In this document: in pieces, positions 16,891-25,571 of the stretch | Numbering within the stretch: position 1 is the first letter of the stretch | Layout of the letters: every line of letters starts with the position of its first letter | Assembly: GCF_005696555.1 (NCBI RefSeq) | Contig: NZ_CP040005.1 | Span: 310,001-374,000, forward strand | Reading direction: 5' to 3' | DNA from: Actinomyces sp. oral taxon 171 str. F0337 | Lineage (GTDB): Bacteria; Actinomycetota; Actinomycetes; Actinomycetales; Actinomycetaceae | Length of the DNA stretch: 64,000 nucleotides | Position numbers and translations under genes: made by a program | Notes under the pieces: model-generated | Database searches by the model: none | Told to the model about the DNA's origin: nothing | The model's input: only the letters and a program-made list of their open reading frames with translations

Positions 16891-17016
16891 TGGTGTCCAT
16901 GGTGCTGACATCACCCCCGCACCGACGCCGCACGCCGAGGACAAACCGCAGCATTCCAGGGGTCCTCTGTGGCCGCTTCGACGGTGGGCCCGTTGATGTC
17001 AGCGCCGTGGACACTG
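16891..17016. repeat. 126-bp element bounded by 25-bp imperfect inverted repeats
   Basis: The arms at 16891-16915 and 16992-17016 match at about 20 of 25 positions, and both contain TGTCCA-N6-TGACA. Size and motif are like the element at 1897-2018. It lies in the 676-bp gene-free stretch from 16781 to 17456. Confidence 0.5.
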
Positions 17017-17171
17017 GGCCGCGCAGGAGCGAGCGTGTGGCAGAGCCCGGTGCCTTCGTCACAGGTCCTGCCCCCGCCGCCCCCTGTCTGACCCCTTCTG
17101 GCTCCCGTGCGAAGGCCCGGAGGCCGTGACTCGATGCCGGTTCCACCCCAGAGTCTCACCTCGGGTCGGTC

Positions 17172-17284
17172 TACTGCACGAGGGGTGGGATCTACTGGTC
17201 AAGGGTTGTGGGTACTGCACGAAGGTCCTGCCTACCCGAAGTGCATCCCACCCTCCTCCAGTAGCACCCAACCCTCGTGCGGTA
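17172..17284. repeat. 113-bp palindrome built from six ~21-bp units
   Basis: Units beginning TACTG/TACCG start at 17172, 17193 and 17213 on the plus strand and at 17284, 17263 and about 17242 on the minus strand. All three pairs are symmetric about 17228. Typical unit core: TACTGCACGAGGGGTGGG. The outer pair matches at 17 of 21 positions. It lies in the gap before the methyltransferase gene. There are no unique spacers between units, so it is not a CRISPR array. Confidence 0.6.
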
Positions 17285-17443
17285 CACGCCCCGCACCACC
17301 CGAACGAGTGTGAGCAGCCGAACCAGCACCGGCATCAGGGCATTCGATCCTCGTCGAGGCCAGGAGCCAGCACACCTGTGAGCCGGCGGACGCCCCCGCG
17401 TCCTCCTTTCGGCGGGGCGCCCGGTGCGAGCGGCACCCCGCGT

Positions 17444-17449
17444 TACGGT
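17444..17449 (+). promoter_or_regulatory. -10 box of a leaderless transcript (methyltransferase gene)
   Basis: TACGGT ends 7 nt before the ATG at 17457. Confidence 0.5.
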
Positions 17450-17456
17450 CGGTTCC

Positions 17457-19115
17457 ATGAGCCTCGCGAGCGCCCGGTCCGCGTCCGAACCGTCGTCGTC
17501 CTTCCCACCTCCGGCGGTCACGCCCGCGCAGGCGACGAGCCTGCGGGCGGACCTGGCTGAGTCCGGCTGGGGAGTGGAGGCGGTGGCCGCCCTCCTGGGT
17601 GAGGCCGCTGACGCCGCCCTGCGCCGGGAGATCCGCCTTCCCGCCCTGCGAGCCGTGCGCGCCGCCCTGGCCGCCGGGTCCGCCCCCTCGCCCGTGGCCG
17701 TCCTGACCGCTCTGTTCATGCTTGGCGAGCCGGTCCCCGCCACCGCGCTTGACGCCGCCCTGCCCCGCACCGCAGCAGCGGGCGCCGCCGCCATCGGTCT
17801 GGTCGGTGAGCCCGATGGGGCCGGATACGTCCGTGCCCGCGTCGACCTGCGCCCCCACGAGGCCATCGACGACGCCGGCGAGGTGCGCTGGTGGGTGGCC
17901 TCCGACCTGGGCGAGCTCGTCACCGGCCGGGCCCTGGCACCCGACCACGTCCTGGGCGTCGGCGGCGCCGGCCTCACCCTGGCGGGTCTGACCCCGCGCA
18001 CCCCCGTGCACGCCGCCCTGGACCTGGGCTGCGGCTGCGGCATCCAGACCCTTTACCTGCTGCGCCACGCCGAGTACGTCGTCGCCACTGACATCTCCGC
18101 GCGTGCCCTGGCCTTCACCGCCTTCAACGCGGCCCTGGCCGGTGTGAGTGTCGCCGGCGCTCTCGGCGCCGGTACCGAGTCTGTCGCCGGCTCCGAGTCG
18201 GGCTCCGACTCCGGTGCCGGCCGCCTGGAGCTTCTGCGCGGCTCCCTCCTGGAGCCGGTGGCCGGCCGTCGCTTCGACCTCATCGTCTCCAACCCTCCCT
18301 TCGTCATCACCCCGCCGGCGGTGCGCGAGGCCGGCCTGCCCCTCATGGAGTACCGCGACGCCGGCGGCCCCGTCCTGCCGAGGCTCGTGGCTGGGCTCGG
18401 CGAGCACCTCGAGCCCGGGGCGAGCGCCGTCATGCTGGGCAACTGGGAGCACCGTGGCGCCGGCTCGTGGCGCGACGCCGTGGCCGCCTGGCTCCCTGAG
18501 GGACTCGACGCCTGGGTCGTTGAGCGCGAGGTCCAGGACCCGGTCGAGTACGCCGCCATGTGGCTGCGCGACGGCGGCCTGACCCCAGATCGTGACGCCG
18601 AGGCCTTCGACGCCGCCCTGGAGGCGTGGATCGACGACTTCGAGGTCCGCGACGTCCGGGGCGTCGGCTTCGGCTACCTCATCGTCCACCGCCCCCGGTG
18701 CCCCCGCGAGCCCTGGCGCCTCCTGGAGGAGGTGACCACCTCCGGTCAGGGGGTTCTGGGACCCCATGTCGCTGAGGTGCTGGAGGCGCGCGAGCGGCTC
18801 GCCGGCCTCGACGACGAGGCCGTCGCCGACCTGCACCCGCTCCTGGCCCCCGACGTCACCGAGGAGCGTCACCTCATCCCGGGTGCCGCCGAGCCCACGG
18901 TCATCCTGCTGCGCCAGGGCGGAGGCCTGGGGCGAACCCTGCGGGCCTCGACGGCGGTGGCCGCGCTGGCCGGGGTGGCCGACGGCGAGCTGAGCGTGGA
19001 CCAGATCGCCTCCGCGGTCGCTGCACTGACCGGGGAGGACGTCACCGCGCTGCGCACGGAGATGGTCGAGGCAACCCGGCGCCTTGTGACCACGGGCTTA
19101 CTCACTGTCGGCTGA
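17457..19115 (+). CDS. SAM-dependent methyltransferase, HemK/RsmC-like
   Basis: A 552-residue protein. After an N-terminal helical domain of about 180 residues comes the SAM-binding motif HAALDLGCGCGIQTLYLL, the acidic VVATDISARAL, and the amino-methyltransferase motif DLIVSNPPFVI. The NPPF motif places it with enzymes that methylate amino groups of Gln, Ade or Gua. A C-terminal region of about 200 residues has no obvious domain. The long N- and C-terminal extensions recall a family widespread in actinobacteria whose substrate is not established. The start at 17457 is supported by the TACGGT box 7 nt upstream. Confidence 0.82.
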   Translation: MSLASARSASEPSSSFPPPAVTPAQATSLRADLAESGWGVEAVAALLGEAADAALRREIRLPALRAVRAALAAGSAPSPVAVLTALFMLGEPVPATALDAALPRTAAAGAAAIGLVGEPDGAGYVRARVDLRPHEAIDDAGEVRWWVASDLGELVTGRALAPDHVLGVGGAGLTLAGLTPRTPVHAALDLGCGCGIQTLYLLRHAEYVVATDISARALAFTAFNAALAGVSVAGALGAGTESVAGSESGSDSGAGRLELLRGSLLEPVAGRRFDLIVSNPPFVITPPAVREAGLPLMEYRDAGGPVLPRLVAGLGEHLEPGASAVMLGNWEHRGAGSWRDAVAAWLPEGLDAWVVEREVQDPVEYAAMWLRDGGLTPDRDAEAFDAALEAWIDDFEVRDVRGVGFGYLIVHRPRCPREPWRLLEEVTTSGQGVLGPHVAEVLEARERLAGLDDEAVADLHPLLAPDVTEERHLIPGAAEPTVILLRQGGGLGRTLRASTAVAALAGVADGELSVDQIASAVAALTGEDVTALRTEMVEATRRLVTTGLLTVG

Positions 19116-19442
19116 GAATTGCGCGCCGAAAAGAGTTCAAAAAGGCGCCTGCTTCCAGCGAGCGTGCGGTAGGTAACCTCTCTTTTTTGAGACTGGCGGT
19201 TTATGTTCGCCGCCCGCCCTTAATCATTGTGACCTCCCCGCCATCAACGATGCGCAACTGCGACGTGGGATGATCTGCGGTATCTCTGGGGAAAGTGGTC
19301 GTGTCGCGCAATGATGCGTGATTGTTGTTCGCTGAGGGGCCTCTCGGGTATCGGGATGCTTGTGAGAGTTCTACATTTCGTGGCAGCCAAGTTTGTGGTG
19401 CGCCTCAGCGCCAGCGTCTCTCATGATCGGAATCACATCGGC
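19116..19442 (+). other. Intergenic region upstream of fimQ
   Basis: This stretch must hold the fimbrial operon promoter. It is less GC-rich than its surroundings and contains a run of six T at about 19185-19190 and a weak GCGCC/GGCGC inverted repeat (19123-19148). I cannot point to a convincing -35/-10 pair. The fimQ frame stays open from 19311, so part of it may be coding. Confidence 0.4.
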
Positions 19443-22400
19443 ATGCCCCGCATATCAAGGTGCTCGCGAAGCGGGCTCGACGGATTTCTGTGCAAGTTCT
19501 TTGCCGCGTTCAGCTCTGTTGCCATTGTTGCGGTGATGGTGGTGGCTTTTCCGTGGCCGGCTCCGCCTGTGAGTGCGGCCACGAGCGACCTCAGTGTCCC
19601 CCTGGGGCAGACCTCGGCGCAGATCGCGTACGTGCGCAACACCGAGGGCAGTGACGTCATCACCGACAGGGCGGGCGGCTACTACTACTCGGCGCTCCCG
19701 TGGCAATGGGCCGCCACTCGGGCCTGCATCCGCTACTCGCCGGCCGGTGGCGACTACTCCACCAGTGTCGTCGAGGGGAGTAGCGGAGCCTATGCCACCG
19801 TTGGTTACGGGCGGCAGGAGCTCGGTGGGGCCTGCCCGGACTTCGAGGGGGACCCCTCCTGGGGCACTCAGTCCTCCCTGGGGTTCCAGCCCTCCAACAC
19901 CACATCCGTCAAGGCCGGCCACGTTTTTCTTGTCGGAATGATGAGGCACGTCAACCGTCCCATCTACTCCGATATCAGCGAGGTCACCAACCCGGCCAGG
20001 CCGGAGACGGCCTACTACGGGAGCTTCACAGTTCGGACGGCCGGAACGATTGAGGCGAACTTTCCCTGGGTGGAAAAAGACACGATTAACACCTGCACCG
20101 GAAAGATCGATTCTGACGGAAGGCTGATCGTCGGAGACTATGGCAGGGAGGAGGAGATGGTCCCAACTTCTTACGCCTATGACTCCAGGGGAAATGTTGG
20201 GCGTTATGGACGTAACTACGTGTATATGTATCAGAATAACCGTCTGGTGCGATTCGACGGATATATGACCCAGAACTTCACGGACAAAAATGGGCGCAGC
20301 TGCTCGGACGACGTCCTCGATATCAAGTCCGACCGTTCGGACACGGCCTGGACCGACCCGAGCACCGGCATCAGGTACAAGCTGAAGCTCTGGGGATTCG
20401 TCAATAACGGGAGCTCCGACAACTGTCAGGCCCAGCTGTCCCAGGCCGAGTCCGCAGGCCTTGAGGAGCGCTTCCTCACCCGCGAGCAGTCCATCTCCTA
20501 CGGGTGCCTCTACGGCTCCCTGGAGCAAGAGCGTCCCGTCACCTTCGCCAAGGACATCAAGGCAGACCCCTCCGTCCACGGGGCATTGACGATCCCTCAG
20601 TTCAGCTACCTCAACGCCTCACCCGAGGGCACCTACGGCCACGAGAGCTGGGGCACCCCCTCCGGCCTCACTCCCACCTGGAGCGGCGAGGCCGTGGACC
20701 CGCGGACCTACACCCTGCTGGCCCCCAACGATGCCGCCACGGTTCAGGAGGCGGAGGCCGTCCCACAGGCCGTCGTCGACCGTCGGACCGGAGAAGCCCG
20801 GGCATCCGGGTGGTTCCTGCGCAACGTCAGCTGCACGGTGGGTGCGAACGGTGCCCCGCTGCTGCGCCGTGACGGAACCACCCGCCTGGACCAGTCCGAC
20901 TCGGTGAATCTCGACAAGCGCACGATCCGCCTCGATGGGACCCAGCTCGCCGAGCGCCAGGACGAGGTCGCCGTCAAGTGCGTCTGGCACAACGAGTACG
21001 TCATCGGTCAGGGTCGTGTGACCCTCGTGACCGTCGTCGACGGCGGTCACGCCAGGCCCGAGCAGTGGACCATGACCGCCAAACCCGCCACCGAGGGGCT
21101 CTTCGGGCAGAAGACCATCACCGGTGCCAGCGGTGCACCCGCCGTCAGCAGGGTCCCCACCGCCGGCGGCACCTACGTCCTCTCCGCAGGCAAGGGCCCC
21201 GAGGGGTACTCGCAGAACGGCCCCTGGGCCTGCACCGACGACGACGGCAGCGACGTGCCCGTCAGCAGCGACAGCACCTTCGTGCTGGGCGAGGGCAGGA
21301 ACGTCACCTGCGCCGTGCACCAGAAGCCCCTGCAGACTCCCGTCAGCGCGGTCAAGACCGTCGACGGCGCCTCCGACGCCGCCACGGCCGGCTCCTATGC
21401 ACTGAGCTACACCTGCACCCCGGGTCCCGACGGCAAGGCCACCTCCACCGGCAGGATCACGGTGGACGCCAAGGGCAGTGCTGTGAACCTGCCCGACCAG
21501 CGCGTGGGCGCCACCTGCACCGTCACCGAGGATGCTCGTGACGCCGGGGGACTCAAACAGCCGGGCTCCGCCACCGGTGGAAGCCTCAGCTGGAAGGATC
21601 CGGCCGCCTTCAAGGTCGTCACCAACCCGGGCAACCAGGAGCAGGAGGTCGCCTCCACCCCCGTGGCCCCGACGAGAGGCAACGCGGGCGGCGTCACCTT
21701 CACCGTGCCCGACTCCACGCAGGGTGCCGTCCGGATCAAGGTCGTCAACTCCATCGTCCCGCACGCCGGTATCGCCAAGACCTTCGCCAAGGTCGCCAAG
21801 AGCACCGAGAAGGTCAACGGTCGTACCACCTTCGACCAGACCTACACCATCACGGTGACCAACCCCTCCGCCAGGGCGGGCCTCACCTACGACCTCAACG
21901 ACGCCTGGCAGGTCCCCCACGGGGTCACCGTCCACAAGGTCAGCATCTCCGGCGGCGCCATCACCGGTACGGAGACGCCTCAGGTCGGGGTCCCCTACAC
22001 CAGGACCGGCATCACCCTGCCCGCGGGCCAGAAGCACATCTACACGGTGGTGCTCAACCTCTCCGGTCCCGACGCCGGCCTGCCCGGTGTCCGGGGAACC
22101 TGCACCCCCGGCGCCGTCGGTCAGGGCAAGGCCGTCTACAACAAGGCCTCGGTGACCACGAAGGGCGACGGGCAGCCCAAGGAGGCCGCAGCCTGCGGGA
22201 CCCTGCCCATCAACCCCCGGTTCAAGGCCTCCAAGACCCCGCTCGACGTGGTCCGTAACAGCGACGGCACCTTCACCTCCAGCTACACGGTGACGGTCGC
22301 CAACACCTCCCTGGCCGCCAGCCCGGTGGTCGCCGACCTCACCGACACCCCGCAGATGCCCACCGGCACGCGTCTGAGCGGGATCAAGGTCCTGGAGAAG

Positions 22401-23678
22401 GGCACTGATGCCCGGGACGTCACCCTGCCCGCCATCAACCCCGCCACCGGAACCCTCAACGGTTCGATCACCCTCATCAAGGCGGGCACCGGCGAGACCC
22501 TCGCCGCCGCTCCCCGGACCGGGGGCAGTGGCGGCAGGCGAACCTTCACGATACGGATGACCTTCACTGTGCGCGAGAGCACCCCGGGCTACAACGAGGC
22601 CGACTTCCAGTGCGGTCACCAGCGCGCCGACGGCAAGCCCTCCGGCCTGGTCAACACCATCGCCATGGAAGGAGACGCCGACGGCGAGGGGAACAACCTC
22701 GGCTGCCTGTCGACCTCCGGCAGGCTGATGTTCTCCAAGGAGGTCACGACCCAGCCGGGCAACGGCTCGACCTTCGACGTCGTCTACACCGTGAGCGTGG
22801 TCAACGAGGGAGCGCTGACCGTGTCCACCGGGCCGATCGACGACAAGCCCTCCTTCGCCCCCGGACTCACCCCGACCCTGGTCAAGGTGCAGCGCGAGAC
22901 GAGTGCGGCCAGGACGGTCACCGCCCAGCCCGACGGCTCCTACCGCCTGTCCGACAACGAGAACCTCTACTCGGGCCTGACGATCCGCTACACCGTCACC
23001 TTCACGGTGAAGATCGACCCGTCGGCCGCCGGATACCGCGATGACCTGCTGTCGTGCACCACGCAGAAGGCGCGTCTCGTCCCCGGCCACGGCCTGTACA
23101 ACAAGGTCGTCCCTGAGGCGGGCAAGGACTCCGACACCCGGCCCGACCACGACGTGGCCTGCGCCGGCGTCTCGCCCCATGCCGGCAAGCGCATCCTGTC
23201 GATCGTCAAGACCGGCAGCCAGGGCCCCCTGGACGACGCGGCCTTCGACATCTACCCGATGGACCCCTCCACCCCGGGAGCCAAGCCCCTGACCAACGGC
23301 GTGACCTTCACCGGCGGCAAGGGCACCGGAACCTTCACCACCACGAGCCTGGCCATCAACCGCGAGTACTGGCTGGTGGAGACCAGGGCTCCCGCCGGGC
23401 ACCAGCTCATGGCCAAGCCGGCCCGATTCAAGGTGACCGACACGGGCATCGAGCTCATCACCGCGCCCCCGGGCGGCTCGGCCCTGACGGTCTCGCGCAG
23501 CGGGGCCAGCAGGTCCGACGACACCATCACCGTCCGAGACCTCCAGGTCGGCACCCTGCCGCTGTCTGGCGGACGCGGCATCGGAATGAACATCGCCGTC
23601 GGCATCGCGGCCATCACCGGCGCCGGCCTGCTGGCGCTGCGTCAACGAAAGACCTCCTCGTTCGGGCGCCCGGCCTGA
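19443..23678 (+). CDS. fimQ: Type 1 fimbrial tip adhesin FimQ
   Basis: A surface protein of 1411 residues from the ATG at 19443 (1455 if the ATG at 19311 is used). The N-terminus has a basic segment, a hydrophobic core (FAAFSSVAIVAVMVVAFPW) and a VSAAT cleavage region. About 600 residues of a unique adhesin-like domain follow, then several Ig-like modules with repeated SYTVTVANTS-type strands, and a final SpaA/Cna-B-like module with the E-box YWLVETRAPAGH. The sorting signal is LPLSG (from base 23556), a hydrophobic helix and the basic tail RQRK. Together with fimP and srtC1 it forms the type 1 fimbrial locus of oral Actinomyces, which binds salivary proline-rich proteins. The start is uncertain; 19443 gives a more usual signal length. 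Confidence 0.88.
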   Translation: MPRISRCSRSGLDGFLCKFFAAFSSVAIVAVMVVAFPWPAPPVSAATSDLSVPLGQTSAQIAYVRNTEGSDVITDRAGGYYYSALPWQWAATRACIRYSPAGGDYSTSVVEGSSGAYATVGYGRQELGGACPDFEGDPSWGTQSSLGFQPSNTTSVKAGHVFLVGMMRHVNRPIYSDISEVTNPARPETAYYGSFTVRTAGTIEANFPWVEKDTINTCTGKIDSDGRLIVGDYGREEEMVPTSYAYDSRGNVGRYGRNYVYMYQNNRLVRFDGYMTQNFTDKNGRSCSDDVLDIKSDRSDTAWTDPSTGIRYKLKLWGFVNNGSSDNCQAQLSQAESAGLEERFLTREQSISYGCLYGSLEQERPVTFAKDIKADPSVHGALTIPQFSYLNASPEGTYGHESWGTPSGLTPTWSGEAVDPRTYTLLAPNDAATVQEAEAVPQAVVDRRTGEARASGWFLRNVSCTVGANGAPLLRRDGTTRLDQSDSVNLDKRTIRLDGTQLAERQDEVAVKCVWHNEYVIGQGRVTLVTVVDGGHARPEQWTMTAKPATEGLFGQKTITGASGAPAVSRVPTAGGTYVLSAGKGPEGYSQNGPWACTDDDGSDVPVSSDSTFVLGEGRNVTCAVHQKPLQTPVSAVKTVDGASDAATAGSYALSYTCTPGPDGKATSTGRITVDAKGSAVNLPDQRVGATCTVTEDARDAGGLKQPGSATGGSLSWKDPAAFKVVTNPGNQEQEVASTPVAPTRGNAGGVTFTVPDSTQGAVRIKVVNSIVPHAGIAKTFAKVAKSTEKVNGRTTFDQTYTITVTNPSARAGLTYDLNDAWQVPHGVTVHKVSISGGAITGTETPQVGVPYTRTGITLPAGQKHIYTVVLNLSGPDAGLPGVRGTCTPGAVGQGKAVYNKASVTTKGDGQPKEAAACGTLPINPRFKASKTPLDVVRNSDGTFTSSYTVTVANTSLAASPVVADLTDTPQMPTGTRLSGIKVLEKGTDARDVTLPAINPATGTLNGSITLIKAGTGETLAAAPRTGGSGGRRTFTIRMTFTVRESTPGYNEADFQCGHQRADGKPSGLVNTIAMEGDADGEGNNLGCLSTSGRLMFSKEVTTQPGNGSTFDVVYTVSVVNEGALTVSTGPIDDKPSFAPGLTPTLVKVQRETSAARTVTAQPDGSYRLSDNENLYSGLTIRYTVTFTVKIDPSAAGYRDDLLSCTTQKARLVPGHGLYNKVVPEAGKDSDTRPDHDVACAGVSPHAGKRILSIVKTGSQGPLDDAAFDIYPMDPSTPGAKPLTNGVTFTGGKGTGTFTTTSLAINREYWLVETRAPAGHQLMAKPARFKVTDTGIELITAPPGGSALTVSRSGASRSDDTITVRDLQVGTLPLSGGRGIGMNIAVGIAAITGAGLLALRQRKTSSFGRPA

Positions 23679-23767
23679 TCGCGAGAAGAACCCACGACTC
23701 CGCTCCGTCGCGCGCGGGTCACCCCACCTATCCCTCACTCATCCCAACAACACAGGAGAGAACAGAA

Positions 23768-25369
23768 ATGCACTCCCTCACCACGCGCCAAGGCCTCGGC
23801 ATCGCCGCTGCGATGACGCTCGCCGCCGGCGTGCTCGTCGCCCCGACCGGCGCGGCGGCACCCGCTGACCCGAACGGATCCACCATCGACCCCGGCGCGG
23901 CCACGACACTGACCGTCCACAAGTGCGAGCAGACCGACACCAACGGCGTCAAGGAGGGGACCGGTAACGAGGAGCCCCAGGCCGAGTGCAAGCCCGTCTC
24001 CGGCGTCGAGTTCACCATCACCAAGCTGAACGTCGACCTGACGACCTACAAGGGCTGGAAGCAGCTCGCCGACGCCAAGGGCGACGTGCTCAAGGCCGGT
24101 GCCCTCAAGACCGGCACCGTCCAGAAGATCACCACCGGTGGTGACGGTCTTGCCGCCTTCACCGACGCTCAGACCGATGTCGGCGCCTACCTCGTCAGCG
24201 AGACCAGAACCCCGGACAAGGTCATTCCGGCCGAGGACTTCGTCGTCACCCTGCCGATGACCAACCCGCAGGACGCCACCGCGTGGAACTACAACGTCCA
24301 CGTCTACCCCAAGAACACCCTCTCCGGTGTGGACAAGCGGGTGACGGACAAGCCGGCCCCCGGCTCCGGCCACGACCTCACCTACACCATCACCACCTCC
24401 ATCCCGAAGGTGGACTACCCGGGCGGGGCGCGCATCAACCGCTACGAGGTCGTTGACCAGCTCGACAAGCGCATCAAGAAGGACGCCCTGGCCCCGGTCG
24501 TCAAGATCGTCGGCCAGAAAGAGGTGACTCTGGAGAACGCCACCGACTACACCGTCATCACCGCTGATGGCACCGACCACAACTGGGCGACCATCCAGCT
24601 CACCGAGGAGGGCCGCCGCAAGGCCGCCGAGGCTCGCTACAACGGCAACGGCGAGACCAAGGTCCAGGTGACCCTGACCGCCACGTTCGACGCCAACGTC
24701 AACCTGGAGGGAGACCTGTCCAACACCGCGGGCCTCATCCCCAACGACAGCCCCAACTTCACCTGGGACCCGAGCCGCCCCGGCACGAAGGTCCCCGGTA
24801 TCCCCACCACCCCCGCGCTCTCCAAGTACGGCAAGGTGGTCGTCACCAAGACCGGTACGGACGATCTGGCCGACAAGACCAAGTACAACGGCGCCCAGTT
24901 CCAGGTCTACGAGTGCACCAAGACCGCGAGCGGTGCCACGTTGCGTGACGCCGACCCCAGCACCTCGACCGTCGACCCGCTGACCATCGGTGGGCAGAAG
25001 ACCTTCACCACCTCCGGCCAGGGCGTCGTGGAGATCAGCTACCTGCGCGCCAACGACTACGTCAACGGTGTGGCGAAGTCCCAGGACCAGCTGACCGACG
25101 AGGACCACTACTGCCTCCTTGAGACCAAGGCGCCCGAGGGGTACACCCTCCAGGCCGACCCGATCCCCTTCCGCGTCATGGCTGAGAAGGCCACGGCCAA
25201 GGCCCCGACCGAGATGACCGTCACCGACGTGCCGAAGAACGCCGGCTTCCGCCTGCCGCTCACCGGGGCCAACGGCGTCATCTTCCTGACCGTCGCGGGC
25301 GCCCTGCTGGTGATCGGTGGTGCGGTCTCCGCCTACGCCAACAAGCGCCGTCACACCGCCAGGCACTGA
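23768..25369 (+). CDS. fimP: Type 1 fimbrial major pilin FimP
   Basis: A 533-residue shaft pilin that I recognise as close to FimP of A. oris/viscosus. A signal peptide ends near GAAAPADP. The pilin motif is HVYPKNTL with Lys182 as the residue joined to the next subunit by sortase. The E-box YCLLETKAPEGY has its glutamate near 452. LPLTG at 496-500, a hydrophobic helix and KRRHTARH form the cell-wall sorting signal. SrtC1 links FimP subunits and places FimQ at the tip. An ATG with AGGAGA upstream follows fimQ after 89 bp. Confidence 0.95.
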   Translation: MHSLTTRQGLGIAAAMTLAAGVLVAPTGAAAPADPNGSTIDPGAATTLTVHKCEQTDTNGVKEGTGNEEPQAECKPVSGVEFTITKLNVDLTTYKGWKQLADAKGDVLKAGALKTGTVQKITTGGDGLAAFTDAQTDVGAYLVSETRTPDKVIPAEDFVVTLPMTNPQDATAWNYNVHVYPKNTLSGVDKRVTDKPAPGSGHDLTYTITTSIPKVDYPGGARINRYEVVDQLDKRIKKDALAPVVKIVGQKEVTLENATDYTVITADGTDHNWATIQLTEEGRRKAAEARYNGNGETKVQVTLTATFDANVNLEGDLSNTAGLIPNDSPNFTWDPSRPGTKVPGIPTTPALSKYGKVVVTKTGTDDLADKTKYNGAQFQVYECTKTASGATLRDADPSTSTVDPLTIGGQKTFTTSGQGVVEISYLRANDYVNGVAKSQDQLTDEDHYCLLETKAPEGYTLQADPIPFRVMAEKATAKAPTEMTVTDVPKNAGFRLPLTGANGVIFLTVAGALLVIGGAVSAYANKRRHTARH

Positions 25370-25431
25370 CCGCTCCTGACAGCCATGAGGCCACGAGCCC
25401 CATACGGCCGTCATCCTGCTGACTGCTCACT

Positions 25432-25463
25432 GTGGGGGAGGCGGGAGAACCCGTCTCCCCCAC
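25432..25463 (+). terminator. Stem-loop between fimP and srtC1
   Basis: GTGGGGGAGGCGGG pairs with CCCGTCTCCCCCAC around an AGAA loop (13 of 14 Watson-Crick pairs plus one G-U). There is no T-run. It could partly terminate transcription or protect the 3' end of fimP mRNA, so that pilin is made in excess of sortase. Confidence 0.6.
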
Positions 25464-25571
25464 GGGGTGTTGCAGGGATCCTCCCTCCCCGTCGTTGACC
25501 CCCTACCGATCCCCATCCGTCCCTCGCAGCGAGCTCCGCAGACAACCCCACGAAGGAAGGCACGGCTCTCC

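Noticed and set aside
16912..17159. Small minus-strand frames in the gap before the methyltransferase gene
   Set aside because: They run through the inverted-repeat element and have atypical codon use; repeated short peptides come from the DNA repeats.
17172..17284. CRISPR array
   Set aside because: The units are directly adjacent and arranged as an inverted palindrome, with no unique spacers and no cas genes nearby.
20619..23738. Very long open frame (about 1039 codons) on the minus strand opposite fimQ
   Set aside because: It mirrors the high-GC codon pattern of fimQ, has no recognisable domain and no ribosome binding site; the plus-strand gene is clearly real.
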